A DNA stretch of 64,000 nucleotides from Acinetobacter colistiniresistens (GTDB lineage Bacteria; Pseudomonadota; Gammaproteobacteria; Pseudomonadales; Moraxellaceae), in contig NZ_KE340382.1 of the NCBI RefSeq assembly GCF_000413935.1, forward strand, positions 112,917 to 176,916. The letters run 5' to 3'. Below the pieces are notes generated by a model that had not been told where the DNA came from, searched no databases, and saw nothing but the letters and a program-made list of their open reading frames with translations. A program made the translations under genes and the position numbers. Shown in pieces: positions 47,052 through 55,742 of this stretch; the first letter of the stretch is position 1; each line of letters opens with the position of its first letter.

Positions 47052-49493
47052 TTAGGCCTTAGATTTGGTTTTAACTTTAGGTTTGATCATACTGCCTTTA
47101 ACTAAAACTTTAGGGACTCGAACGGTCGCTTGTCGCTCATACATCTCAAGGAAGCTGTAGTAATTTACCAACACTTCAAAGACTTGCTTTCGCCTTGACT
47201 GATTACCTATTTCAAGTAACAATGATTGCTGATTCATCTCAGGAACTGATGGCATCAAAGGAACCGTATCGAATAATGTTTTAAATCCATCCTGTTGAAC
47301 AGTGTTCATTTGGGTTTTCCACATTTCTCCAAATAAATCATCCTTACCTTTTAGTTCCTCGTACTTCCTCGCATCAAAAACTAAAATTAGATCAAGATAA
47401 GTATACTGTCCAGCATATTCACGCCATGCTCCAAAATAGCCTGTCATACTGGATATAGGTTCCCTACTACGATTACGTAAAAACATTTCAGTGATATTTT
47501 TTGAGAAAATCTGCTGATTAACTTCTGCCCCATTTGACTCCAGACCAAAGCGAACTCGATAAAGAATACATTCCTTTTTAAGCAAGCTTTTTAAATATTT
47601 CTGCAAACTATTCAACCTCAGTCCACACTTTTTATAACTCGCTTCAATATGATCATTTGTAGAAATATCCTCATCACTAACACCTACCGCTTGGACATAG
47701 TCTACATATTCAATGACTTCAGCGATCGTTTCATGATTATCAATTTTAGACTCACCTAAGTCCGCTGTTACGGAATGCTGCACTTGTTTCCAGATTTTTA
47801 CATCCAACTTAGACTGTCTAATATTCGAGTGATAATTCAATCGAAGTTGCTTGACCAGTGCATTGAATCTTTCAGCACCTTGCTTACTGGTTTTATCCAC
47901 CAGTTGTTGCATCTGACAAAGATACATATTCTTTAAAAAGAATTGCACATTGATATTCAACTTAGACAAGAAAGGACTCATGCTTAATCGTTGTAAGTCA
48001 GATAAGTGACTGCATATCCATAACAATTGATGACCAATACGCGTGATTGAACGCTCAATTTCTTCAGCAGTCAACTCCACATTCCCCAGTCGAATAGGTA
48101 GATCAAATGCACCAACTGTGGTATCCATCACAGTCGCCATAAATATTTCTATATTCTGAATGAGCCCTATAAAATTTGGAAAATCGCTTAACTCAATTAC
48201 CAACTCGCGATTGAAAATTTGTGAAATCTTCAATCTATTTTTTTCGATGATAGGTAGATGGCGGACAGCCCATATTTTATCATCCTGATATTGTACTAAA
48301 TCCTGAAAAGATTTTCGCGCCATCATCGTTAGATCGACAGGAAAATTACGTTCATCTAAAAGTTCAGAGGCATACCAGACTTGATTGATCGGGTAATTTT
48401 GGTTATTGGAGGTATATAGAAACTGGATAACATTATCTACATGCTTAAAAAAGCCCAAAATCCAATATTTAAAATCCTTTATTTTACGTTTATCCGTTAA
48501 CTTAATTTCCCCATCGATAACATCTTTTTTCAATCCTTGAACAAGTTGCTCCCCCCAATGATGAATATGAAAAGGCCGATCAATCAAAACCTTTTTAAAC
48601 TCAGATTCAAGTCTTTTAACTATCTTGGCTGCTACTTGTTCTTTTTTATTTTTTAATATCAATACAACGTTGAGATTTAATCCTGATACAAGATCGTGTT
48701 CCACCTTGGTCATCATAAACAATAATCCTGCAATCCCCTGCATAATCTGCTGTAACTGTGGGATTCGTATCAATCGATCTTGAATAAACGAATGATAGTC
48801 ATCCATTCCACTGAACTTGAAAGGAATCTGAATATTTAAGGACAGGCAATAAAGCGATTGATATCTTTCTAGTAGAGCATCAAGAAGCTTCTCGCTCGTG
48901 ACTAGAGGTGTTAGGGCAGTAATTACATAATTCGGCTGATAGTTAGTTGTACTTAAATACTGTTTCAAGCAAAACAAAATCTCGAAATACCAATGAGGTT
49001 GAAGATGCTTTGCATTACTTACATTTGTTGGAAACTCTGTAGTCGCATTTCCATTTAAATGTGAATACAGGTGATGCTGATGATTATTTAAATTTGATGA
49101 TGATTGTTTATGAAGATTCAGCATACACCAAATTAAATAAAGTCCATCGCCAATTTTAAGATATGGCAATACCACCGCATTCGGGTCACAACTTAAAGCT
49201 TCGATCTCTTGTCTTTTAAGCACCCAATACGATGTCGTACTGTTCATTAAATTGTGCTTAAACTGATCCAAAGTCAAAGAAGAGTTTTGCTCAACAAAAC
49301 ACCACAAATACTGCAACTTTTCCAACTCATCGATCAGCTGTTGAGTATGATCAAAACCACTCGCATCGCCTCCATAAGAAGCCATCATTTGTAGTTTTTT
49401 AAATTTCAAAATATGAAATATATCTGCAATATTAATTTCTAAATTATTCCAATTAAAAGTATCTAGAATGCCTATATATCTTGATTCTTTCAT
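47052..49493 (-). CDS. Large unrecognised protein (about 813 residues)
   Basis: The frame is open to 49595, but the first 33 residues there are a hydrophobic AT-rich run; Met at 49496/49493 before KESRYIGILD is the likelier start, although no good ribosome site is seen. The protein is mixed alpha/beta, with no signal peptide and no recognised catalytic motif. Segments such as VNQQIFSKNITEMFLRNRSREP and YTYLDLILVFDARKYEEL recall replication-type (YagK/Gp2-like) strands near residues 690-770. The tail is basic (PKVKTKSKA). It sits between the Gp2-like and integrase genes of a satellite-like block. Confidence 0.6.
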   Translation of the reverse strand: MKESRYIGILDTFNWNNLEINIADIFHILKFKKLQMMASYGGDASGFDHTQQLIDELEKLQYLWCFVEQNSSLTLDQFKHNLMNSTTSYWVLKRQEIEALSCDPNAVVLPYLKIGDGLYLIWCMLNLHKQSSSNLNNHQHHLYSHLNGNATTEFPTNVSNAKHLQPHWYFEILFCLKQYLSTTNYQPNYVITALTPLVTSEKLLDALLERYQSLYCLSLNIQIPFKFSGMDDYHSFIQDRLIRIPQLQQIMQGIAGLLFMMTKVEHDLVSGLNLNVVLILKNKKEQVAAKIVKRLESEFKKVLIDRPFHIHHWGEQLVQGLKKDVIDGEIKLTDKRKIKDFKYWILGFFKHVDNVIQFLYTSNNQNYPINQVWYASELLDERNFPVDLTMMARKSFQDLVQYQDDKIWAVRHLPIIEKNRLKISQIFNRELVIELSDFPNFIGLIQNIEIFMATVMDTTVGAFDLPIRLGNVELTAEEIERSITRIGHQLLWICSHLSDLQRLSMSPFLSKLNINVQFFLKNMYLCQMQQLVDKTSKQGAERFNALVKQLRLNYHSNIRQSKLDVKIWKQVQHSVTADLGESKIDNHETIAEVIEYVDYVQAVGVSDEDISTNDHIEASYKKCGLRLNSLQKYLKSLLKKECILYRVRFGLESNGAEVNQQIFSKNITEMFLRNRSREPISSMTGYFGAWREYAGQYTYLDLILVFDARKYEELKGKDDLFGEMWKTQMNTVQQDGFKTLFDTVPLMPSVPEMNQQSLLLEIGNQSRRKQVFEVLVNYYSFLEMYERQATVRVPKVLVKGSMIKPKVKTKSKA

Positions 49494-49663
49494 CATTTCA
49501 AAATGTATTATTACATGTATTATTTGAATTATAGCGTATAGGAAAGTTAAAAAAATATATCTATAAAATATTATTTCATAGTCTATAGATAACAATCCTT
49601 TATATTATTTTCAATAAAGTGATTCTCAATTTTATTATTTCATAAATAGAAGCCGCAAAAAAA

Positions 49664-49683
49664 GCAGAAGATTCTACTTCTGC
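49664..49683 (-). terminator. Terminator after the 298-residue protein gene
   Basis: gcagaag-attcta-cttctgc followed in minus-strand sense by T8. It lies 134 bases after the stop of the 49817 gene. Confidence 0.75.
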
Positions 49684-49816
49684 CCTAAAACTAAAAATAT
49701 CTTTTCGACTCAGTTCACTAAAAATCACATTCCTACAAATGCACATACATAACAAAACGTATGGTGGATATACTGGACGAAACCATCCAAATCAATCACA
49801 GCTTTCCTAAAAAATA

Positions 49817-50713
49817 TCAGCAATTACCTTTAAGCAGAATTTCTTGCAATATCTCAGGCTGAGTTCTCAACTCATGGATAATGGTCTCAGCGATGTAGCC
49901 ACCACTATAAGGCATTTTATAGCCGAATTTCTCCATCTCTCTAGAAGGATATTTTGACTTGAGGATTTGATTGATGCTTTTCAGTTCCATCTGTAATTTT
50001 TCTATTTTTTTAGTTATTGATGCTGGCTTTCTTCGCACACTACTAGAATCAGCATAAGCTTGTTTAGCTGACTGCCATTCCTGCTCAAGCGACCAGAGCA
50101 TTTTTTGCTTCTCTGCAAGCTCTTCCTTAAGCCACTGAATATCATAGACCTCAAAGGCTTTGAGTAAATCATTAAGAATAAAATTAACTGCTTGATTCAG
50201 GTTCTTCCATTTACCACGACGTGCCACTTGATCACGTAAAATCCGATATATAATTTCCCGTCTTGGATATAAATGCTTGTCGTAACGAACTTTGACTGCA
50301 ATGATTGACTTTGCACTTTTGGCAAGTGTACGGTTCTGAATAAACTCCACTCCACCGAGCATTTGCACATAAGCAATTAAAATATCTGAATATTGCCTTT
50401 GGAAAATTTTGGTAGGTAAGTCATTCACCTTAACCCTTAATGCATTAAGCTGTGTTAAAAGCTCAGCGAGCTGAGATGGTTTGAAGGGAATATTCAAATC
50501 ACTTCCCATCATTTCAGCAAAAGAAATTCTCTCCTCATTAACTGAAAAATCATTCTGCTGCATTCTTTTTATGATTTTTTCTTTTTGATCAATATATGAT
50601 TGATTCTCCGTTGCTATTAACTCATCATCCAATTCACACTGATAGTAGTAACAAAAGTTTAACCATATATTTTGCTCAAGCTGCTCTAAGCTTGATATTT
50701 TTTTATCAATCAT
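49817..50713 (-). CDS. Unrecognised protein, 298 residues, helical
   Basis: No family recognised. The N-terminal half is helical (LEQLEQNIWLNFCYYYQCELDDELIATENQ). The middle is basic (AVKVRYDKHLYPRREIIYRILRDQVARRGKWKN). Residues about 195-255 form a coiled coil (EELAEKQKMLWSLEQEWQSAKQ). It is divergent from the AlpA-like gene, with a 214-base AT-rich promoter region between, a layout common in P4-like satellites. Confidence 0.6.
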   Translation of the reverse strand: MIDKKISSLEQLEQNIWLNFCYYYQCELDDELIATENQSYIDQKEKIIKRMQQNDFSVNEERISFAEMMGSDLNIPFKPSQLAELLTQLNALRVKVNDLPTKIFQRQYSDILIAYVQMLGGVEFIQNRTLAKSAKSIIAVKVRYDKHLYPRREIIYRILRDQVARRGKWKNLNQAVNFILNDLLKAFEVYDIQWLKEELAEKQKMLWSLEQEWQSAKQAYADSSSVRRKPASITKKIEKLQMELKSINQILKSKYPSREMEKFGYKMPYSGGYIAETIIHELRTQPEILQEILLKGNC

Positions 50714-50927
50714 AATTTATTAAAATACAGATAATTGTATAGCATAATACTACTATATTTCTAGATATGCGTACTGCTCTATTTTAAACATTTTCTAAAT
50801 TTTATAGTTATCCCATCAATGAACTGAACTAATAGTTTTAATATTATAGGTTGATTTCCAGCCAATATTTAAGGTTAAAAAATTAGTTCTTTTATCTAAT
50901 TGCGATAATCACAAAAGGATCAAAGAT

Positions 50928-51149
50928 ATGGGCTACTTAACATCTAAAGAAATTCGCCACAAACTCAAAAATTGCTCTACATCGACTTTATGGCGTTACC
51001 AACAACCTAATCAAAAAATGTTCGAGCAACCAATGCCTCAACCTATTAAGAAATGCGCTGGCTCTACTAGCCTTTGGGATGAAGAAACGTTTAACGAATG
51101 GCTAATCAAATATTTCAATAATAACCAAATGAGTAATCTGTCTAGCTAG
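50928..51149 (+). CDS. AlpA-like excisionase/regulator
   Basis: A 73-residue winged-helix protein: YLTSKEIRHKLKNCSTSTLWRYQ, QPMPQPIKKCAGSTSLWDEETFNEWL fits the AlpA/MerR-excisionase fold (helix-turn-helix, then a Pro-containing wing and W-x-E...EW). AlpA-type proteins activate the neighbouring integrase or excision in P4-like elements. It is convergent with the integrase gene and shares 8 bases with it at the 3' ends. Confidence 0.78.
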   Translation: MGYLTSKEIRHKLKNCSTSTLWRYQQPNQKMFEQPMPQPIKKCAGSTSLWDEETFNEWLIKYFNNNQMSNLSS

Positions 51150-51159
51150 ACAGATTACT
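51132..51159. terminator. 28-bp perfect palindrome at the overlapping alpA/int stops
   Basis: agtaatctgtctag and ctagacagattact are adjacent perfect complements. The palindrome lies within both coding ends, so both proteins end in SNLSS. A T-run follows on the plus strand (aattttttcc), so it may serve as terminator. Confidence 0.85.
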
Positions 51160-52341
51160 TAATTTTTTCCACCATTTTTTATAAGCCTTCGACATCTCTT
51201 TTTGATAATCATAATAGTCATATGTCCCCTGTTCCCCAGGCATCACATGACCAACCATCAGTTCCGCAACATCCCTACTTGTAAACGCACTGAAATTTGT
51301 CCTTGCTGTACGCCGTAAATCATGCATAGACCAATGATCCATTTCAATTTTATAATTCTTCCTTGCAAATTGCATGAAGTTATAAGGGGTATCTGTTGGC
51401 CCACTACGCCCCATTGGCTCTTTGCCATTTTCATGTGGGAAAATGTATTCAGAATTACTCAAATCCATTGCAGACTGAAGCCACGGTTTGATCTCATCAA
51501 TAATAGGTCGAACAATGTCCCCTTTACTTTCTCCTGTCTTATGATTTTCATACGGTACTGTCCATGTATTTTTACTAAAATCAAAATCTGATTTCCGTGC
51601 AAGCCTCAACTCACTATATCGATTACCATAAAACAAACATAACTTGAGAAATAAAACATTCCTTAATGATGTTCTAGACTCATCACAAATTTTAAAAATT
51701 AAAGACAACTCATCATCTTGTAATACTCGAACAGTTTTATTTTTCTTAATATTCAAGTCACGCTTTCCAGTGATATGTCTTATGGGATTTTGCTCAATTA
51801 ATTTTCGATTAATCCCCCAATCCAAACACTGCTTTGTATTAGTAAGAATGCGATCAGTTATCGATGGCGACTGTTTAAATTGCTCTTCTAGTAAATCTAA
51901 CCACATATGTAATGTGATTTGCTCAGCAGGTATGCTACCTAACTTTGGGAAAACATAAAGTTCAAATGATCTCAAATATTGATCTGCATTCTTTTTATTA
52001 GGAATACTATATTTCGCATGCCACTCGCGAAATAACGCTTCAAAAGTTATAGCCTCTGTGATCTTGTGAAGCTCTACTTTTTTATGAATACGTGGGTCAT
52101 GTCCCTTTTCTAAAATTGCTTTCATTTTCTGCAATTCAATACGAGCCTCTTTAAGGCTCATATTTGGGTAGGTTCCCAAGTCTAAACGAGCTTGCTTATC
52201 GTTATATCGAAAACGCATCTGAAAAGTGAGTTTTCCTTTTTGCGATACACGAACGCTCAATCCATCTTGATCAGACTCTGTATGTATAGCTGAACGTTCA
52301 CGATCTAGATTCTTCTTAAGCCACGTATCTGTTAAAGGCAT
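51142..52341 (-). CDS. int: P4-type tyrosine integrase
   Basis: A 399-residue integrase. The N-terminal arm-binding DUF4102 domain (LSVRVSQKGKLTFQMRFRYNDK, LDLGTYPNMSLKEAR), SAM-like core-binding domain, and catalytic residues Arg in NRYSELRLARKSDF, HDLRRTARTNF (H-x-x-R), GHVMPGEQGTYDYYD (His and Tyr) are all present. The start has a GTGGAG site. It is at the right edge of the island with the attachment core 225 bases away and the prfC remnant beyond, so it is the probable integrator of the whole element. Confidence 0.93.
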   Translation of the reverse strand: MPLTDTWLKKNLDRERSAIHTESDQDGLSVRVSQKGKLTFQMRFRYNDKQARLDLGTYPNMSLKEARIELQKMKAILEKGHDPRIHKKVELHKITEAITFEALFREWHAKYSIPNKKNADQYLRSFELYVFPKLGSIPAEQITLHMWLDLLEEQFKQSPSITDRILTNTKQCLDWGINRKLIEQNPIRHITGKRDLNIKKNKTVRVLQDDELSLIFKICDESRTSLRNVLFLKLCLFYGNRYSELRLARKSDFDFSKNTWTVPYENHKTGESKGDIVRPIIDEIKPWLQSAMDLSNSEYIFPHENGKEPMGRSGPTDTPYNFMQFARKNYKIEMDHWSMHDLRRTARTNFSAFTSRDVAELMVGHVMPGEQGTYDYYDYQKEMSKAYKKWWKKLSNLSS

Positions 52342-52390
52342 TTTACTCCACCTGTGTACATATTTTTTTTCAAATAGAAAATTCTAGAAA

Positions 52391-52412
52391 GTGTGTACAC
52401 ACATATGTACAC
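52391..52412. promoter_or_regulatory. gtgtacac/atgtacac repeats, candidate integrase arm sites near attR
   Basis: gtgtgtacacac followed by atatgtacac, matching words at 8553-8591 beside attL. Located 50 bases upstream of int, so they may also be part of its promoter. Confidence 0.45.
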
Positions 52413-52439
52413 AAACATACTGACTAGACTTGAAATCTA

Positions 52440-52556
52440 TTGAATGGGGTTGAAAGATATACAAGATAAAGAATATCAATATTTTTATATTTTTACAGTA
52501 CTTACAATGCTTTTATTATCATATTTGAAATAGGTTGAATGGGCTTGAATAGATAT
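52440..52556. repeat. Direct repeat pair near attR
   Basis: ttgaatggggttgaaagatat (52440-52460) recurs as ttgaatgggcttgaatagatat (52535-52556). The pair lies between the integrase start and the core and may bind integrase or excisionase. Confidence 0.55.
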
Positions 52557-52630
52557 CAAATATTTGGGTGGGAAATAATCGCAAAGGTGCGACGCTGGGC
52601 AACCTGTGCCGCTAATTCATCTTTAAACAT
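52556..52630 (-). pseudogene. Severed 5' end of the resident prfC
   Basis: ATG at 52630 followed by [22 protein letters not shown] and then a stop after two more codons. It matches the first 22 codons of RF3 except residues 8-12. Downstream codons are replaced by island DNA. The upstream region (52631-52740) also matches that before the intact prfC (aaaatctacaat, aattggcg, attgtagcagattta), so this is the original promoter side. Confidence 0.9.
52566..52576. other. Attachment core at the right island end (attR)
   Basis: gggtgggaaat is identical to 8474-8484 and in the same orientation. It bounds the island to about 44.1 kb. Confidence 0.85.
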
Positions 52631-52741
52631 GCTAAAAATCTACAATTTGTGCACCCATCTGTATCTGCAAACGATGGCAAGAACAGAGGGCATGCGAAAG
52701 AATTTAAAATTGGCGCAATTGTAGCAGATTTACAGAACATA

Positions 52742-53078
52742 TTGATCGATTGTTGATATGTCTTAAGTTATCCACAAAAGAAGACTTTTTTGCGCAACAA
52801 GACCTGCTAACAAAATCAAAGCACGTGAAAAAATGCCCCGATTTGATCCAACTTGGCTAGGCAGTGGCGAGATTTTACAGGTCTATTTATAGCGACATCC
52901 CCTTGAGACAAGCTTTTGAGCCGCCTTCTTAATAGCTCACAATAATGCACAATCTCAAACATGAATTTCATTCACTTTTGACTTAGATTAAATCATTTTT
53001 ATTCAGCTAACGATTACGGTATAAATCACTCTATACAGAAATTCAGATTTATCTCAGAAATTAGGGTGGCAGATTAAA
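52742..53078 (+). other. Upstream region of mesX
   Basis: A 337-base spacer. A plus-strand coding-like fragment ending DPTWLGSGEILQVYL and a stop (near 52870-52890) may be a short gene relic. A promoter must lie in the last 100 bases (AT-rich, TATACAG near 53033). No known riboswitch for methionine or SAM was recognised. Confidence 0.3.
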
Positions 53079-54092
53079 ATGAGTAAAGCATTTAATTTTA
53101 CGATCAAGAGTATTCGTTTTGATGAGAACTATCAGCCTTCAAACAATACCCGTATCACAACCAACTTTGCCAATTTGGCTCGTGGTCAAAGCCGCCAAGA
53201 AAATCTGCGTAATACCCTAAAAATGATCGACAATCGTTTCAACAGCTTGGCGCATTGGGATAATCCAGCCGCTGACCGCTATGCGGTCGAGCTTGAGATT
53301 ATTTCTGTAGAAATGAATATTGATGCTGGCAGCACGAGCAACGCACTGCCTTTAATTGAAATTTTAAAAACCAGTATTGTTGATCACAAAACCAATGAAC
53401 GTATTGAAGGCATTGTAGGCAACAACTTCTCTTCTTATGTGCGTGACTATGATTTTAGTGTGTTATTGCTTGATCATAATAAAAATCAGTCGGGATTCAG
53501 CACACCAGAGAATTTTGGCGACTTGCATGGCAATCTATTCAAGAGTTTTGTCAATTCAGAGACCTATAAGCAACACTTTAAAAAACAGCCAGTAATCTGT
53601 CTCAGTGTTTCGAGCAGTAAGGTCTATCAGCGTACTGCCAATCAACATCCAGTGTTGGGTGTGGAATATGAGCAAGATGAATATTCATTAACGGATGAGT
53701 ATTTCCAGAAAATGGGCTTAAAGGTACGTTATTTCATGCCGCCAAACAGTGTTGCGCCGTTGGCTTTCTATTTCTCTGGTGATTTGCTTAGCGATTACAG
53801 CAATCTGGAATTGATCAGCACCATCAGCACCATGGAAAGCTTCCAGAAGATCTATCGCCCTGAAATTTATAATGCCAATTCAGCAGCTGGAAAATCGTAT
53901 CAACCGAGTTTGAAGCATCAAGATTATTCACTGACTCGCATTGTATATGACCGAGAAGAGCGTAGTCGTTTGGCAATTGAGCAAGGAAAGTTTGTTGAAG
54001 AACAATTCATCAAGCCTTACCAAGCGATTCTGGAACAGTGGTCTGACCGCTACTCTGAAAAAAGCGACTCGCAAACAAGTTACGCGCACTAA
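53079..54092 (+). CDS. mesX: DUF1852 protein MesX
   Basis: A 337-residue DUF1852 protein (FTIKSIRFDENYQPSNNTRITTNFANLARG at the start). DUF1852 is the family shown to be needed by the methionine synthase MesD in aerobic bacteria including Acinetobacter. The sequence shows no signal peptide or membrane span; it is cytoplasmic. It lies 24 bases upstream of the MesD gene in an apparent mesX-mesD-flavin reductase operon. It may be a flavin- or oxygen-dependent accessory, which is inference from the neighbouring reductase. Confidence 0.88.
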   Translation: MSKAFNFTIKSIRFDENYQPSNNTRITTNFANLARGQSRQENLRNTLKMIDNRFNSLAHWDNPAADRYAVELEIISVEMNIDAGSTSNALPLIEILKTSIVDHKTNERIEGIVGNNFSSYVRDYDFSVLLLDHNKNQSGFSTPENFGDLHGNLFKSFVNSETYKQHFKKQPVICLSVSSSKVYQRTANQHPVLGVEYEQDEYSLTDEYFQKMGLKVRYFMPPNSVAPLAFYFSGDLLSDYSNLELISTISTMESFQKIYRPEIYNANSAAGKSYQPSLKHQDYSLTRIVYDREERSRLAIEQGKFVEEQFIKPYQAILEQWSDRYSEKSDSQTSYAH

Positions 54093-54116
54093 TTTATTGA
54101 AAATATAAGGTTATTG

Positions 54117-55142
54117 ATGATGAAAAGATTATTACCAACGTCGACTGCGGGCAGCTTACCAAAACCGTCTTGGCTGGCAGAACCTGAAAAGCTTTGGTCA
54201 CCATGGAAATTGCAAGAGCAAGGCTTGATTGAAGGCAAACAGGATGCATTACGTTTGTCTTTGCACGAGCAGCAAGTGGCAGGCATTGATATTGTCAGCG
54301 ATGGCGAGCAAACTCGTCAGCATTTTGTGACGACGTTTATTGAACACCTTACCGGTGTCGATTTTGAGAAGCGCGAAACCGTACGCATTCGTAATCGTTA
54401 TGATGCCAGTGTACCAACTGTTGTGGGTGCAGTATCACGTCAAAAACCTGTGTTTGTTGAAGATGCCAAGTTTTTACGTCAGCAAACCAATCAACCGATT
54501 AAATGGGCGTTGCCAGGCCCGATGACCATGATTGATACGCTGTATGATGCGCATTATAAAAGTCGTGAAAAACTGGCATGGGAATTTGCCAAAATCCTGA
54601 ATGAAGAAGCCAAAGAATTAGAAGCAGCGGGTGTGGATATCATTCAGTTCGATGAACCTGCCTTTAATGTGTTCTTTGATGAAGTGAATGACTGGGGTGT
54701 TGCAACCTTGGAACGTGCACTGGAAGGACTGAAGTGTGAAACTGCGGTGCATATTTGCTATGGTTACGGCATCAAAGCCAATACGGACTGGAAAAAAACC
54801 CTCGGTTCAGAATGGCGTCAATATGAAGAAGCTTTTCCAAAGCTACAGCAGTCAAAAATTGATATCATCTCACTCGAATGCCACAACTCACGTGTGCCAA
54901 TGGATTTGATTGAGCTGATTCGTGGCAAAAAAGTGATGGTGGGTGCGATTGACGTAGCAAGTAACACCGTTGAAACGCCAGAAGAAGTGGCAAATACACT
55001 ACGTAAAGCACTTCAATTTGTGGATGCGGATAAACTCTATCCATCAACCAACTGTGGTATGGCGCCTTTAGCGCGTGATGTTGCACGTGGCAAACTGAAT
55101 GCATTAAGTGCAGGTGCAGACATTGTTCGTCGAGAACTCTAA
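54117..55142 (+). CDS. mesD: Core methionine synthase MesD (short MetE-like)
   Basis: A 341-residue protein that equals only the catalytic C-terminal barrel of MetE. LLPTSTAGSLPKP starts the barrel, zinc ligands are in HICYGYG, LECHNSR and STNCGMAP (His, Cys, Glu and Cys), and QFDEPAF carries the active-site acid. It methylates homocysteine to methionine. Lacking the folate-binding N-terminal half, MesD enzymes are thought to use a non-folate methyl donor with MesX and oxygen. The start is 54117, with AAGG six bases upstream. Confidence 0.9.
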   Translation: MMKRLLPTSTAGSLPKPSWLAEPEKLWSPWKLQEQGLIEGKQDALRLSLHEQQVAGIDIVSDGEQTRQHFVTTFIEHLTGVDFEKRETVRIRNRYDASVPTVVGAVSRQKPVFVEDAKFLRQQTNQPIKWALPGPMTMIDTLYDAHYKSREKLAWEFAKILNEEAKELEAAGVDIIQFDEPAFNVFFDEVNDWGVATLERALEGLKCETAVHICYGYGIKANTDWKKTLGSEWRQYEEAFPKLQQSKIDIISLECHNSRVPMDLIELIRGKKVMVGAIDVASNTVETPEEVANTLRKALQFVDADKLYPSTNCGMAPLARDVARGKLNALSAGADIVRREL

Positions 55143-55233
55143 GTCCTGTACGCACTGATCGTATATGGAGTAAAGGGTGACACTTGCTCGCCCTTCTTCT
55201 CCCAATGTTCGGGTTTAATTGAGGAATAAAGTG

Positions 55234-55725
55234 ATGGTTGAAGCAACAGACTTTAGAGATGCAATGTCTTTATTGACCAGTGCGGTCAGTGTGATTACCA
55301 CGACAGGCATGTCTGGTCGTTATGGCTTTACTGCATCTGCTGTATGTAGCGTCACTGATACCCCTCCGACCTTATTGGTCTGCATGAATAAAGCATCAAG
55401 TTCGCATGTGCATTTTGTCGACAATAAAATCCTCAGCGTGAATGTGTTAAGCGCCCAGCATCAGCATATTTCTAAAGCGTTCTCATCGAAACTGAGTCCA
55501 GAAGAACGCTTTAAACATGGCGTGTGGTCAGAGCTAGAAACTGGTGCACCTGTTTTGGACGATGCTTTGGTGAATTTCGATTGCGAAATTGAGCAGATTC
55601 AGGAAGTGGGAACGCATACGATTTTTATTTGTCGTATCGTCGCGATTCAGCAAGGTGAACATGAGCATAGTCTGGTTTATTTTAATCGTGCCTATCATCA
55701 TGTCGGGCAGACGGAAACCGCTTAA
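55234..55725 (+). CDS. Flavin reductase family protein
   Basis: A 163-residue flavin reductase (start at 55234; GAGGA site). FRDAMSLLTSAVSVITTTGMSGRYGFTASAVCSVTDTPPTLLVCMNK is the FMN-binding split-barrel pattern. It reduces free FMN/FAD with NADH to feed an oxygenase. Its position behind mesX-mesD suggests it supplies reduced flavin to MesX or MesD chemistry; this is inference. Confidence 0.88.
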   Translation: MVEATDFRDAMSLLTSAVSVITTTGMSGRYGFTASAVCSVTDTPPTLLVCMNKASSSHVHFVDNKILSVNVLSAQHQHISKAFSSKLSPEERFKHGVWSELETGAPVLDDALVNFDCEIEQIQEVGTHTIFICRIVAIQQGEHEHSLVYFNRAYHHVGQTETA

Positions 55726-55742
55726 ATCTCCTCCCCCCTATT

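Noticed and set aside
52742..53078. SAM or cobalamin riboswitch upstream of mesX
   Set aside because: No conserved stem pattern or box sequences were recognised; only a possible coding relic is present.
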